Below, piece after piece: positions 41,867-51,367 of a DNA stretch of 64,000 nt. The DNA comes from Bacillus thuringiensis (GTDB taxonomy: Bacteria; Bacillota; Bacilli; Bacillales; Bacillaceae_G), in NCBI RefSeq assembly GCF_014932895.1, contig NZ_JACYOF010000003.1:261-64260 (forward strand). Reading direction: 5' to 3'. The stretch's first letter is position 1. The number at the start of each line of letters is the position of its first letter. The translations under genes were made by a program, and so were the position numbers. The notes beneath the pieces are model-generated. The model did not search any database, was not told where the DNA came from, and was given only the letters and a program-made list of their open reading frames with translations.

Positions 41867-44020
41867 TTACTGGGCCTTGTTCGGCTGTTCGACTGGGACT
41901 GAATTTGCATTTAATCTTTTCGCTTTCAATTCAAAATAAGCATCCAAAATTTCTTTACCAATCGCGGAATTAATTCCTGATTTATCATTATTTACCCATG
42001 GTACAACAACTGAAAAAGCTACTTCCGGATCGGCATCAAATGGCGCATAGCCGGCAAGAGTTAAATTATAACATTTTTTTCGGTTATAATTTTCATCCCT
42101 TCCAATATCACTTTCTCCACCATACACTGTCTCAGCTGTTCCTGTTTTTCCAGCCGGTTTATACGGTAATCCTTTGAATGTTCCCGCACCTGTTCCATCA
42201 GCTTCTTGAAAAACTCTTCTAAATCCTTCTTTTACATGATTAATGTATGAAGTGTCCATATCCAATCGATTTAAAACAACCGGTTCAATCGCCCGAATGA
42301 CTTTTCCGACATCCTCTGGACGATTTGGCTGCTCTCTAATCTCTTGCACAATTTGCGGTTTCATCCGGTAACCGCCATTTGCGATCGTTGAAATATATTG
42401 AGCAAGCTGAAGCGGTGTATATGTATCATATTGTCCAATCGCATAATCAAGTAAAAAGCCCGGTATATTATCCGTTCTACCTATTTGGCCGAGCGATTCA
42501 TTCGGTAAATCAATCCCCGTCGGCACACCTAATCCAAATTGTCTAAAATAAAAGCGCATTTTATTAAAAGTTTCTTGTTTAATGTCTAATGGATTGTTTG
42601 GCACATAATTTACCCCTGCTATTTTTAATGCTGTATTAAACATATAAACGTTCGATGAAACTTGTAAAGCTCTTAAATCATCGATATCGCCAAAGTCTTT
42701 CCACGATTTTTTCGGCTTAGAACTTCCTTTAAAGTACATTGGTGCATCAAAGAAATGCGTAAACGGTTTAATCGCTTCTGTTTGGTATCCGGCTAATAAA
42801 GTAGCCCCTTTTACAGTTGATCCTAACTCATAAGAACTAGTCATCGTTCCTAACGCGTAATCTTCTATTTGCATCTCACCATCTTTATTTACAATTTTCT
42901 TTCCTGCCATTGATAAAATTTGACCGTTTTTCGGATTCATCATTACTACGAACGCACGATCCATCATCGGTTCAGAAGAATGAAATGCTCGTAAATTCTT
43001 TTCAAGACTTTCCTCTACTTTTTTCTGCAAATCCATATCAGCCGTTAACATTAAATTATTTCCACTTTTTCCTTCTGTCACTTTTTCAGTCCGAATAATT
43101 TTTCCTGCTTTATCCGTAATATTTCTAGACTGTTCTTTCGTTCCATGTAGTGCATCCTCGTATTGTTTTTCGATGTAACTTTTACCAATACGATCATTTC
43201 GGTTATAATCGCGAACTAAATAATAATCTAATTGTTCTCTTGGCAACCCTTCATTTTCATTAGAAACGCTCCCAAGGATAGAGCGAAGTATTTTATCATT
43301 CGGATATTCACGTTCCCAATCCACTGTCGTATCTACCCCTGGCAAACTTGCCAATCTTTCACTAACGACTGCATATTCATTTTGACTTACATCTTTTTTA
43401 ACAATTTGCGGCGTCATTTTATACCCCGCATTCATTTTACTTTTAATGGCTAATACTTCTATATCATCTTTCGAAAGCTCATTTAATTCTTCATTTGTAA
43501 TTCTTTCTCGGCGCAACTCTTCTACTTTTTTATCTAATTCTTTCCCTTCTAATTCCTGCTTTCTTAATTTATTTTCATCTTCTTTCGTTACTTTTGTTGC
43601 TGCTCGTTTTTCATTTAACTGCATCCAAAAGTCTTTTTTATCCGTTTCTGTTAACTTATCCAGATCCTCTTGCGGCAGTTCAATTAGTTGAGCTAAATCT
43701 CTTGCTACTTTTAAAACTTCTTTCGAGTCTACTCCTTTCATTTTCGTATATGTAACGGTTCGTAGCGGTTTATTATTTACAACCACCTGACCTTGCCGAT
43801 CAAACATTTTCCCTCTAGGAACAGGAGTGCTCACCGTCACATCTTCCTTTTTATTCACTTCATTTCTATACGTTTCTCCATCAATGATTTGTACTTTACC
43901 TAATTGAATTATAATAGCTGAAAATAAAAGAAAGACGATAAAAAATAGTACATTTAACCGAAATGGAATATGGGTCTTTTTCTTTTTCGGTTGTTTCTTC
44001 TTCTCCTTTTTCTGTCTCAT
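41867..44020 (-). CDS. Class B penicillin-binding protein (PBP2A/PbpA-like transpeptidase)
   Basis: A 717-aa bitopic transpeptidase. A basic cytoplasmic tail (MRQKKEKKKQPKKKK) is followed by one membrane segment (about 22-45), the dimerisation domain with PRGKMFDRQG, and the penicillin-binding domain: STVKGA (SxxK), SSNVYMF (SxN) and KTGTAETV (KTG). Size and N-terminal pattern match B. subtilis PbpA, which builds side-wall peptidoglycan together with RodA. GCGAGGGAGC precedes ATG 44020; the thirteen upstream codons are not likely. Single gene with terminator. Confidence 0.9.
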   Translation of the reverse strand: MRQKKEKKKQPKKKKTHIPFRLNVLFFIVFLLFSAIIIQLGKVQIIDGETYRNEVNKKEDVTVSTPVPRGKMFDRQGQVVVNNKPLRTVTYTKMKGVDSKEVLKVARDLAQLIELPQEDLDKLTETDKKDFWMQLNEKRAATKVTKEDENKLRKQELEGKELDKKVEELRRERITNEELNELSKDDIEVLAIKSKMNAGYKMTPQIVKKDVSQNEYAVVSERLASLPGVDTTVDWEREYPNDKILRSILGSVSNENEGLPREQLDYYLVRDYNRNDRIGKSYIEKQYEDALHGTKEQSRNITDKAGKIIRTEKVTEGKSGNNLMLTADMDLQKKVEESLEKNLRAFHSSEPMMDRAFVVMMNPKNGQILSMAGKKIVNKDGEMQIEDYALGTMTSSYELGSTVKGATLLAGYQTEAIKPFTHFFDAPMYFKGSSKPKKSWKDFGDIDDLRALQVSSNVYMFNTALKIAGVNYVPNNPLDIKQETFNKMRFYFRQFGLGVPTGIDLPNESLGQIGRTDNIPGFLLDYAIGQYDTYTPLQLAQYISTIANGGYRMKPQIVQEIREQPNRPEDVGKVIRAIEPVVLNRLDMDTSYINHVKEGFRRVFQEADGTGAGTFKGLPYKPAGKTGTAETVYGGESDIGRDENYNRKKCYNLTLAGYAPFDADPEVAFSVVVPWVNNDKSGINSAIGKEILDAYFELKAKRLNANSVPVEQPNKAQ

Positions 44021-44211
44021 TTCGCTCCCTCGCTTCATTCTATTAACATTTCTACGCATAAATCATTATGTATCAAATTTATTTATATGATATATATAGA
44101 ATTTTATATTAGTTGCAAAAGAAAGAAAAGATTTAATTTTCAGTTTTCGCGTTTAATATCCTATTTATTACCATTCCCCTAACAATGCAATATCATGAAT
44201 ATCATTCATAC

Positions 44212-44246
44212 AAAAAAACTGAGGTGGATACTTTGCACCTCAGTTT
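44212..44246 (-). terminator. Terminator after the Sir2 gene
   Basis: AAACTGAGGTG pairs perfectly with CACCTCAGTTT; a run of T follows on the minus strand. Confidence 0.85.
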
Positions 44247-44264
44247 CTTTATAAAACCAAAAAA

Positions 44265-44993
44265 TTATTTAATCGAAGATAACCCTTCGACAAATTCACC
44301 AATCTTACATTGAAAAACAAAATCAAAGTTATATTCTTGTCCTGTTAGCTCTTCATTTACTAAAATAGTTGTTGCTCCTATTTCCCTCTTTGCAATTTCC
44401 GGGAATGATGCGACAGGCTGTACTTTTAATGACGTTCCCATAACGAGAAGTACATCTGTTTCATATAATCGTTTTATCGCATTTTGATATTGCGGTAACG
44501 TATCTCCGTATAAAACAACATCCGGATTTAAAATGAAATTACACTTTTCACAGCGCGGTACTTCATAATCAATCATATACTGTAAATCATACCCCGCTTT
44601 ACACTTCGGACAATGAGCTGTTTGAAGTGTACCGTGTAAATCAATGACATGTTTACTACCACCTAATTGATGTAAACCGTCAATATTTTGTGTTAAAATC
44701 GTAATATCTTTCCCTTGTTCTTCTAACTCTCCTAAAAAATGATGTCCACGATTTGCTTTATACTGATGAAACGTATTAATTTGAAATATTTCTTTATAAT
44801 GCTTCCAAAATTCTTTTGGACTTCGGTTATAATATCCTCTTGATAAATACATCTCTACATTCGCATCAGCATACAATCCATTTGATGAACGAAAATCAGG
44901 AATTCCACTTTCCGTACTTGCCCCTGCGCCTGTTAACACTGTAATTTTCTCCGCTTTTTCTAAAATGGAACGTACTTCCTCATATTGCTGCAC
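44265..44993 (-). CDS. Sir2-family NAD-dependent protein deacylase
   Basis: A 242-aa sirtuin. NAD motifs: TVLTGAGASTESGIPDFRSS (about 19-38), LTQNIDGLHQLGG, then HGTLQ with the catalytic histidine. Zinc cysteines: CPKC and CEKC (about 121-147). Then GTSLKVQPVASFP and NEELTG. It removes acetyl or other acyl groups from lysine using NAD. GTG 44993 has GAGGTGA six bases upstream; the GTG at 45002 lies within that site. It follows the pcp operon by 75 bases, with its own TATAAT at 45025-45030 (minus strand). Confidence 0.9.
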   Translation of the reverse strand: MQQYEEVRSILEKAEKITVLTGAGASTESGIPDFRSSNGLYADANVEMYLSRGYYNRSPKEFWKHYKEIFQINTFHQYKANRGHHFLGELEEQGKDITILTQNIDGLHQLGGSKHVIDLHGTLQTAHCPKCKAGYDLQYMIDYEVPRCEKCNFILNPDVVLYGDTLPQYQNAIKRLYETDVLLVMGTSLKVQPVASFPEIAKREIGATTILVNEELTGQEYNFDFVFQCKIGEFVEGLSSIK

Positions 44994-45068
44994 AAAAATC
45001 ACCTCTATGTATATTCCTATACTTATTATACCAGTTGTTTACAGAAGGTGTTGTACAATTCGTTTTGA

Positions 45069-45716
45069 TTAATGCGTCGTGCCCCCACATTCTATAATAT
45101 CTACCTCAACTTCCGTCGTTACCTCAATTGCCAATTCAATCCCTTTACTAATAGTAGACAGCGACATACTCGGTTGTCCTGGATAGTTACTCGCTTGTTC
45201 TGGTAAAAATGGAATATGAACAAATCCACCTTTTATTTTCTGATCATGCTTCTCGAGTTCATGCATGAGGCCATAAAATATATGATTACAAACGAATGTA
45301 CCTGCAGTTTGTGAAACGGAAGCTGGTATACCCTCTTCGCGAAGCCTTTTTACAATTGCTTTCATAGGTAGCGTACACCAATACGCAGCCGGTCCCTCTT
45401 CTACAACCGGTACATCCACCGGCCTGTTCCCTTCATTATCAGCAATTCTTGCATCATCGACGTTAATAGCTACACGCTCTACCGTAATATCTGGTCTGCC
45501 CCCAGCTTGTCCAATACATATAATCATTTCAGGTGTCAGTTCTTCTATATATTCTTTTAATACCCTTATTGATTTATGAAATACAGTTGGCACTTGTTTA
45601 CTTATAATCTTGTATTCTCCGATTGTTTTTTCATGCAAACTTTTCGCTACTTCCCAAGCCGGATTAATGTTTTCTCCGCCAAACGGATTAAATCCGGTTA
45701 GTAATACTGTTTTCAT
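45069..45716 (-). CDS. pcp: Pyrrolidone-carboxylate peptidase
   Basis: A 215-aa C15 cysteine peptidase that removes N-terminal pyroglutamate (5-oxoproline) from peptides. Start [20 protein letters not shown] is the family signature; the catalytic Glu is in [17 protein letters not shown], Cys in [14 protein letters not shown] (about residue 143) and His in [11 protein letters not shown]. It is the last gene of the 5-oxoproline operon, whose enzymes use its product. Confidence 0.95.
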   Translation of the reverse strand: MKTVLLTGFNPFGGENINPAWEVAKSLHEKTIGEYKIISKQVPTVFHKSIRVLKEYIEELTPEMIICIGQAGGRPDITVERVAINVDDARIADNEGNRPVDVPVVEEGPAAYWCTLPMKAIVKRLREEGIPASVSQTAGTFVCNHIFYGLMHELEKHDQKIKGGFVHIPFLPEQASNYPGQPSMSLSTISKGIELAIEVTTEVEVDIIECGGTTH

Positions 45717-45732
45717 AGTTTCGCCCTCCTAG

Positions 45733-46695
45733 TTAGAAACGATATACTAAGCCGTACATAATAAACATATTGATAATGAAAATGGAAATCGCAATTGGTA
45801 CTTGCGCTTTAATGACCGCATTTTTATCTTTCAATTCTAAAAGCATCGCTGGAACGATATTAAAGTTTGCTGCCATTGGGGTAAGCAGCGTTCCGCAATA
45901 TCCCGCAAACATACCAAGTGCTGCCATAATTGCTGGGTTCCCGCCGTGCATTTGAACAATTAAAGGTAATCCAATTCCGCCAGTGATGACAGCAAACGCT
46001 GCGAAAGCATTTCCCATTACAACTGTGAATAGCATCATACCTAAACAGTACGCCATAACAGCCACGAATGGATACTCTGTTGGCAACACTTGCCCAACTA
46101 AATCCGAAACAACTTGTCCAACGCCAGACTTTGCGAAAATACCGCCAAGTGCTGCTAACATTTGTGGTAAAATAACAGCCCAACCGACAGCTTGTAATAA
46201 TCTACTTCCTTCTTGTACAGGCGTTGTTATTTTCGATTTTGTAATACGCATCGCCGCAACGAATGCGAGTAATGCTCCTAATGCTAACGCAACTAACGTG
46301 ACTTTATCTGGATCAACAAGGGAGACATTCCCCCATTTGATTTTACCTAGCGTTAATGTACCGATAATTGTAAAAATAGGAATTAAAAGTGCAGGCATAA
46401 AAATTTTATTTTTTAATTTCTCAGCATGTTTCACACGTTCCTGTACAGGTACTTCTTTCTCCTGAGATTTTGTTACTTTATTCAATGAAGCTAAAACGAC
46501 CATAGCGAGTACAATACAGCCAACGTAAAACGAAGGTATTACATTTCCGAATAAAAATGTAACTGCAAACAATGCCCAAAATAAGCTAGAACCAAATCGA
46601 TTTGGATGTTCACGATCAAATGCGATCCGAACAGCGATAAAGGCAACAATTATACCTAATACATAATAGATTGTATCCATTGTGATGATGTTCAT
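45733..46695 (-). CDS. DUF979 membrane protein, probable 5-oxoproline transport component
   Basis: A 320-aa protein with about nine hydrophobic segments, of the DUF979 type. It starts one base after the DUF969 stop; the pair is always adjacent in genomes that I recall and often lies with pcp and pxp genes. A permease of two parts for 5-oxoproline or a related compound is a reasonable inference but has not been shown here. Confidence 0.85.
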   Translation of the reverse strand: MNIITMDTIYYVLGIIVAFIAVRIAFDREHPNRFGSSLFWALFAVTFLFGNVIPSFYVGCIVLAMVVLASLNKVTKSQEKEVPVQERVKHAEKLKNKIFMPALLIPIFTIIGTLTLGKIKWGNVSLVDPDKVTLVALALGALLAFVAAMRITKSKITTPVQEGSRLLQAVGWAVILPQMLAALGGIFAKSGVGQVVSDLVGQVLPTEYPFVAVMAYCLGMMLFTVVMGNAFAAFAVITGGIGLPLIVQMHGGNPAIMAALGMFAGYCGTLLTPMAANFNIVPAMLLELKDKNAVIKAQVPIAISIFIINMFIMYGLVYRF

Positions 46696-46696
46696 A

Positions 46697-47392
46697 TTAT
46701 ATAGCCTCCTTCTCTTCTTTTTCTTTTGATTCCATCGTTTTCGCTATATATTTATCAAATCTTCTAAATCTAATCCAGCTCACGATAAGTGCGGATATTG
46801 CAGTTGGAATACCCCAAAGCGCCATATCCCATACGCCGACATGCATACCTACTGAATCGAAGAAACCTTTCATTAATAAAATGGCACCGGTTGCGATAAA
46901 AATATCCTCTCCGAAAAACCAAGCTGTATTTTCCGCAGCAGCTGCGTTTGCTTTAATCTTTTCTCTTAATTTTTCCGGAAGTTTACCGTATTTACCTTGC
47001 GCAGCTCCTTCTGCCATCGGTGCAACGAGCGGTCTTACTGTTTGCGCATGACCACCAATATTAAGCCCAAGTGCTGCCGATGATTCTCTTATCGTAAAAT
47101 ATGACATTAATACTCTTCCAGTTGTTGCCCCTTTTGATTTCGTTATAAGTGCCTCCGCTCTTTCTTTTAAACCATAACGTTCTAAAATTCCGATTACCGG
47201 TAAAGTTAGTATAATAGGCATAGACATATATCTATTTTCTATGAAAAATTTACCGAACATGCTGATCACATCATAAAAGCTTAAACCAGAAACCATACCA
47301 GTAACAATACCTGCCACCATAACTACTAACAATGTATTTAATCTAAATAAAAACCCAACTGCAACAAGTAGTATCCCAATTAATTTAATCAT
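46697..47392 (-). CDS. DUF969 membrane protein, partner of DUF979
   Basis: A 231-aa membrane protein with five to six helices and conserved blocks IRESSAALGLNIGGHAQTVR and NAAAAENTAWFFGEDIFIAT. It is the DUF969 partner. ATG 47392 lies nine bases after GAGGGG; the GTG at 47401 is too close to it. It is fourth-to-fifth in the operon, between pxpA and the DUF979 gene. Confidence 0.85.
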   Translation of the reverse strand: MIKLIGILLVAVGFLFRLNTLLVVMVAGIVTGMVSGLSFYDVISMFGKFFIENRYMSMPIILTLPVIGILERYGLKERAEALITKSKGATTGRVLMSYFTIRESSAALGLNIGGHAQTVRPLVAPMAEGAAQGKYGKLPEKLREKIKANAAAAENTAWFFGEDIFIATGAILLMKGFFDSVGMHVGVWDMALWGIPTAISALIVSWIRFRRFDKYIAKTMESKEKEEKEAI

Positions 47393-47414
47393 TTCCAGCA
47401 CTTCCCCTCATTTT

Positions 47415-48176
47415 TTATTTCGGCACACATATAGAAATACCATTAAGTTCGAATGTTCTGTATATTTTTTTCGCAAATTGTACCGCTTTCTCTCCATCAC
47501 CATGTAAACAAATCGTTTGCGCCTGAACGGTTACTTTCCCTCCATTCACTGCTTCTACATAGCCTTCTTTCACCATTTGAAGTACTTGCTTTATTGCTTC
47601 ATCTTCATTTTTTATAAGCGCATTTTCTTCTGTACGACTTGTTAAAGTCCCATCTTGCTTATACGTACGATCAGCAAAAGCCTCTTGTATGAGTGTTACG
47701 TTATATTTTTCCGAAGCTCGTTTAAATGCCTCGCTATTTGCTAACCCGTAAAGCGTTAACTTTGGATTTATATGAGAAATTGCCTTTGCAATGGAATCCG
47801 CAATTTCCGAATCAGTTGCCGCCATATTATATAGCGCGCCGTGTGGTTTTACATGCTGCATCTTCCCACCAGCCGCTTTCACAAATCCGTCTAATGCGCC
47901 AATTTGATATAAAATATAATCGTATACTTCACTTGCTGAAACATTCATGTTTCTTCTTCCAAATCCAATTAAATCAGGAAATCCAGGGTGTGCGCCTATC
48001 GCTACGTTATGCTGAAGTGCCTTTTCAACCGTTTGCCGCATTACAGTCGGATCACCTGCGTGAAAACCACAAGCTATGTTTATAGAAGATACAAAAGGAA
48101 GAATCTCATCATCATTCCCCATTTTATAAGCTCCAAAACTTTCTCCTAAATCACAATTTAAATCGATTGTTGTCAT
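47415..48176 (-). CDS. pxpA: 5-oxoprolinase subunit A (LamB/YcsF family)
   Basis: A 253-aa protein with the family start MTTIDLNCDLGESFGAYKMG and blocks NIACGFHAGDPTVMRQTV, VKPHGALYNMA and AFADRTYKQDGTL. It is the A subunit of the ATP-dependent PxpABC 5-oxoprolinase that opens 5-oxoproline to glutamate. B and C subunits lie just upstream in the same operon. Confidence 0.95.
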   Translation of the reverse strand: MTTIDLNCDLGESFGAYKMGNDDEILPFVSSINIACGFHAGDPTVMRQTVEKALQHNVAIGAHPGFPDLIGFGRRNMNVSASEVYDYILYQIGALDGFVKAAGGKMQHVKPHGALYNMAATDSEIADSIAKAISHINPKLTLYGLANSEAFKRASEKYNVTLIQEAFADRTYKQDGTLTSRTEENALIKNEDEAIKQVLQMVKEGYVEAVNGGKVTVQAQTICLHGDGEKAVQFAKKIYRTFELNGISICVPK

Positions 48177-48194
48177 GATACTTCCCTCCTAATC

Positions 48195-49184
48195 TCAGCT
48201 TCGTAAAGCGATGAATTTCTTTAATAGATTCACATTCTCTTCCTGCTCTATGTATAATTGCTCTGCTTCTTCTATCGTAATTTTTTCAAAAGTTACATAG
48301 TCTCCTGGTTTTAACTGAGCAAGGAGAGGTAAATCTACTGAAATGACATTTCCAATTCTCGGATAGCCTCCTGTCGTTTGCCTATCAGCCATTAATATAA
48401 TAGGTTGTCCACCATTTGGAACTTGAATAGTTCCGAATGTGACGGGACTTGATAGAATTTCTCTTTCTTCAATCCTATTTAAAACCTCTCCATCAATTCT
48501 ATATCCCATACGATCAGCATAATTGGACACTTTATACTCTTTCATAAAAAACAACTCTTTACTTCTTTCTGTAAACTGATCATATTCAAAATCTGTTATA
48601 ACGCGAAGCTTAGGATGCTTCTTATATTTTGGTAAGGCGTTGTTACGAATTGCCCATTTCGTTTTTATTCGCCCTTCCTCTTGTAAATCTTGAATAAAGC
48701 GGCTTGCCATTTCTGATCGTGTACCAACTTGGAAATAATCACCTTTTTTTAGCATTCTTCCTTCTATCCCACCAATAGAAGCACGTATGTAAGTACTTTT
48801 ACTTCCCATCGTACGATCGATATGAATACCACCAGCAAACGTTACATATGCTCTACACCCACGTTTTGCTTTTCTGAAACAAAGCATGCTACCTTCTTCT
48901 GCTAAAACAGGACGCCATAACGGGATACATTCTCCATTTAATAACGGTTCCATGTCCGCACCACCAATTGCTAACAATGTTGTTTTTTTTATTAACAACT
49001 TAGGCCCCATTATTGTAATCTCGAGTCCTGCCTCATTCTCCTCATTACCAACTAACATATTAATCATTCTAAGTGCATTTTGATCCATAGCCCCGCCAAC
49101 AGGTACACCATATTGTTGATACTGATATCGTCCTAAATCTTGAACTGTCGTAAACATCCCTGCATGCAAAACCTCTATATCCAT
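48195..49184 (-). CDS. pxpC: 5-oxoprolinase subunit C (biotin-dependent carboxylase-like, KipA type)
   Basis: A 329-aa protein of the AHS2 family. The start LHAGMFTTVQDLGRYQYQQY and the end block NGGQPIILMADRQTTGGYPR with IGNVISVDLP are characteristic. It forms the enzyme with PxpB. Its first 10 bases overlap the pxpB end. In B. subtilis the KipA counterpart antagonises KipI, an inhibitor of kinase KinA, so a link to sporulation control is possible but secondary. Confidence 0.95.
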   Translation of the reverse strand: MDIEVLHAGMFTTVQDLGRYQYQQYGVPVGGAMDQNALRMINMLVGNEENEAGLEITIMGPKLLIKKTTLLAIGGADMEPLLNGECIPLWRPVLAEEGSMLCFRKAKRGCRAYVTFAGGIHIDRTMGSKSTYIRASIGGIEGRMLKKGDYFQVGTRSEMASRFIQDLQEEGRIKTKWAIRNNALPKYKKHPKLRVITDFEYDQFTERSKELFFMKEYKVSNYADRMGYRIDGEVLNRIEEREILSSPVTFGTIQVPNGGQPIILMADRQTTGGYPRIGNVISVDLPLLAQLKPGDYVTFEKITIEEAEQLYIEQEENVNLLKKFIALRS

Positions 49185-49888
49185 TCTTTAGCCCCCTCTA
49201 GCGATACGTATTCTTCCTTTGTTATGGGGATAAAACGTAAATACATACCACTTTGAATATAGGTAGGTGATTCTTCTCTCGGGTTAAATAATGAAATCGG
49301 TGTTCGTCCTATAATATTCCATCCGCCTGGTGTTTCAAGCGGATAAATACCTGTCTGATTTCCGCCGATACCTACTGAACCAGGAGCAATTTGTAAACGT
49401 GGCGTTTCTTTTCTAGGTGTTTCTAGTTCTTTTGATAGTCCTCCTAAATATGGGAACCCTGGTGTAAAACCTAACATATACACAAAATATGTTGCTTCAC
49501 TATGTATGCGAATAACATCCTCTACTTGCAAACCTTGATAATGTGCGACATCTTCTAAATCTGGCCCATATTCTTCCCCGTAGCAAACTGGTATAGAAAT
49601 ATGTTTCTCATCCGGTCCCTTCTCTTCTTTATAAGAAATATTTAGCTCTTTTATATACTGGCAAACGTAATCATATGGCCTTTCACTTCTCTTATTTTGC
49701 TTCCATACTTCATACAAATTGTAGTAAACCGCTAAAGAAGTAAACGACGGCACGCATTCAATCATTCCTGCAAACGGATATTGTTGCAATGCTTGAAATA
49801 ATCGCTGCACTTTTTCATATATACCCATCCTAATTTCTTCACCAAATGTAACAATAATTGCTTGATCCCCTAACGCAGAAAATTTCAT
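49175..49888 (-). CDS. pxpB: 5-oxoprolinase subunit B (KipI type)
   Basis: A 237-aa AHS1-family protein: FSALGDQAIIVTFGEEI at the start, then VCYGEEYGPDLEDVAHYQGL and YMLGFTPGFPYLGGLSKEL, TPGGWNIIGRTP. It is the B subunit of PxpABC. Its end overlaps pxpC by 10 bases, which indicates coupled translation. First enzyme gene after the IclR regulator. Confidence 0.95.
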   Translation of the reverse strand: MKFSALGDQAIIVTFGEEIRMGIYEKVQRLFQALQQYPFAGMIECVPSFTSLAVYYNLYEVWKQNKRSERPYDYVCQYIKELNISYKEEKGPDEKHISIPVCYGEEYGPDLEDVAHYQGLQVEDVIRIHSEATYFVYMLGFTPGFPYLGGLSKELETPRKETPRLQIAPGSVGIGGNQTGIYPLETPGGWNIIGRTPISLFNPREESPTYIQSGMYLRFIPITKEEYVSLEGAKEWI

Positions 49889-49902
49889 CCCATTCCCTCT
49901 TT

Positions 49903-50655
49903 CTATTTTAAAAAGCCGAGTTCTTTTGAAATACGATATGCTGTTTCTTTCACTTTCGCAATAAAATAAGGAATACTACTTTCGCTATACTCAATTGCTA
50001 ATCCCGAAATACTTATGCCTGCCACAACCGTTCCATCATTTGCGAAAATTGGTGCTGCTATGGCTGCTGTATGATTTTCTAATTCAGAGTAGCTAATTGT
50101 GTATCCTTCCTTCTTTGCCATTTGTAATACTTCTAGCAAATGCTCCTTATTCACGATTGTTCCATCCGCAAATTGCTTTAAATCTGTTTCCTCTACGTAT
50201 TCCCTTTTCTCTTCCTCAGAAAAATAAGATAGTAAAATTCTCGGACAAGCACCAGCATAAAGCGGAGCTCTTCTTCCAACCGTCGTATACACACGTACTG
50301 GCTGGACTCCTTCTAATTTTTCAACGTAAATCGCATCATTACCATCTTGAATAATTAAATTAACTGCCTGTCCTAAACTATCTCTAAGTTCTTTCATATA
50401 TGGAATCGCAATATTTCTTACTGATAATCTTTGTGAAACAAGTTGACCAAACCGTAAAAAAACGACTCCTAGACGATATTTCCCCTTCTCATTTTTTTGC
50501 AGAAACTCCATTTCTTCTAACGAGCCAATTAAACGATAAACAGATGTTTTCGGCATATTTGTAAGTTGAACCATCTCTGTTAAACTTAACTCTTCATGCT
50601 CATAAAACAACTCTAAAATATCCATTGTCTTCACTGCCGTTTTATTTATACTCAT
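49903..50655 (-). CDS. IclR-family regulator (KipR-like) of the 5-oxoproline operon
   Basis: A 250-aa IclR protein. The winged helix is ELSLTEMVQLTNMPKTSVYR (about 20-40) and the effector domain covers about 75-250. The start at 50655 (MSINKTAVKTMDILEL) follows AAGGG; earlier codons are not supported. It lies 14 bases before pxpB and so belongs to the operon. B. subtilis has an IclR-type KipR in the matching place, which represses kipI; this gene probably does the same here. Confidence 0.88.
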   Translation of the reverse strand: MSINKTAVKTMDILELFYEHEELSLTEMVQLTNMPKTSVYRLIGSLEEMEFLQKNEKGKYRLGVVFLRFGQLVSQRLSVRNIAIPYMKELRDSLGQAVNLIIQDGNDAIYVEKLEGVQPVRVYTTVGRRAPLYAGACPRILLSYFSEEEKREYVEETDLKQFADGTIVNKEHLLEVLQMAKKEGYTISYSELENHTAAIAAPIFANDGTVVAGISISGLAIEYSESSIPYFIAKVKETAYRISKELGFLK

Positions 50656-50753
50656 CCTATTCCCTTCTTGTTCCGAATTTCGGAACTTAAATTCCATTTT
50701 TCGAAACAAATATATAATTTAAAATTATAAAATATTCTTTCAATTACATCAAC

Positions 50754-50790
50754 AAAAAAAGTATGGAAGAATATTTCTCCCATACTTTTT
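50754..50790 (-). terminator. Terminator after the signal peptidase gene
   Basis: AAAAAGTATGG pairs with CCATACTTTTT, T-run on both sides. Confidence 0.8.
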
Positions 50791-50792
50791 CT

Positions 50793-51344
50793 TTATAACG
50801 CTCTTACTTGTTTCAACGGCCAGAAAACAGCTTGTCCTTTTCCGACAATTTCATCTTCTGAAATAAAACCAAACATACGACCGTCTTTAGAAACTTCACG
50901 ATTATCCCCTAAAACAAACACTTGACCTTCTGGTACTTTCGTTTTCCCTGTGACTTGTTCTAACATAAAGTCAGGAGTTAATACACGGCCTGCTGCTTTC
51001 TCCTTAAATTCTTTTAAATACGGTTCTTCCATCGCTTTCCCGTTTACGTATAAAACATCATTTTTATACTCAACTGTATCACCTGGTAAACCAATTACTC
51101 GTTTTACTAAATCGTACCCTTCTTTTCCGTGGAAGATGATAATATCAAAGCGATCTAATCCACTTATACTATAACCAATCTTATTCACGAGAACTCGCTC
51201 ATTATTTTCTAAAGTTGGCATCATCGATTCACCTTGCACTAATGAAGGTGTAAATAATACACCACGAATAATAGCAATTAGTACTAGTGTAAACCCTATC
51301 GTTTTAATCCAAGAGAATAATTCCTTCTTCGTATTTTTCTTCAT
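50793..51344 (-). CDS. Type I signal peptidase (SipS/SipT-like)
   Basis: A 183-aa S26A enzyme, near the size of B. subtilis SipS (184 aa). One N-terminal helix (WIKTIGFTLVLIAIIRGVLF), catalytic serine in VQGESMMPTLENNERVLVNK (about residue 40), lysine in DLVKRVIGLPGD, and VLGDNREVSKDGRMFG. This is the second such gene in the window and is closer to the housekeeping type than the one at 41271. GAGGAG precedes ATG. Confidence 0.9.
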   Translation of the reverse strand: MKKNTKKELFSWIKTIGFTLVLIAIIRGVLFTPSLVQGESMMPTLENNERVLVNKIGYSISGLDRFDIIIFHGKEGYDLVKRVIGLPGDTVEYKNDVLYVNGKAMEEPYLKEFKEKAAGRVLTPDFMLEQVTGKTKVPEGQVFVLGDNREVSKDGRMFGFISEDEIVGKGQAVFWPLKQVRAL

Positions 51345-51367
51345 TGTTTCTCCTCTTTCTTAAACAC

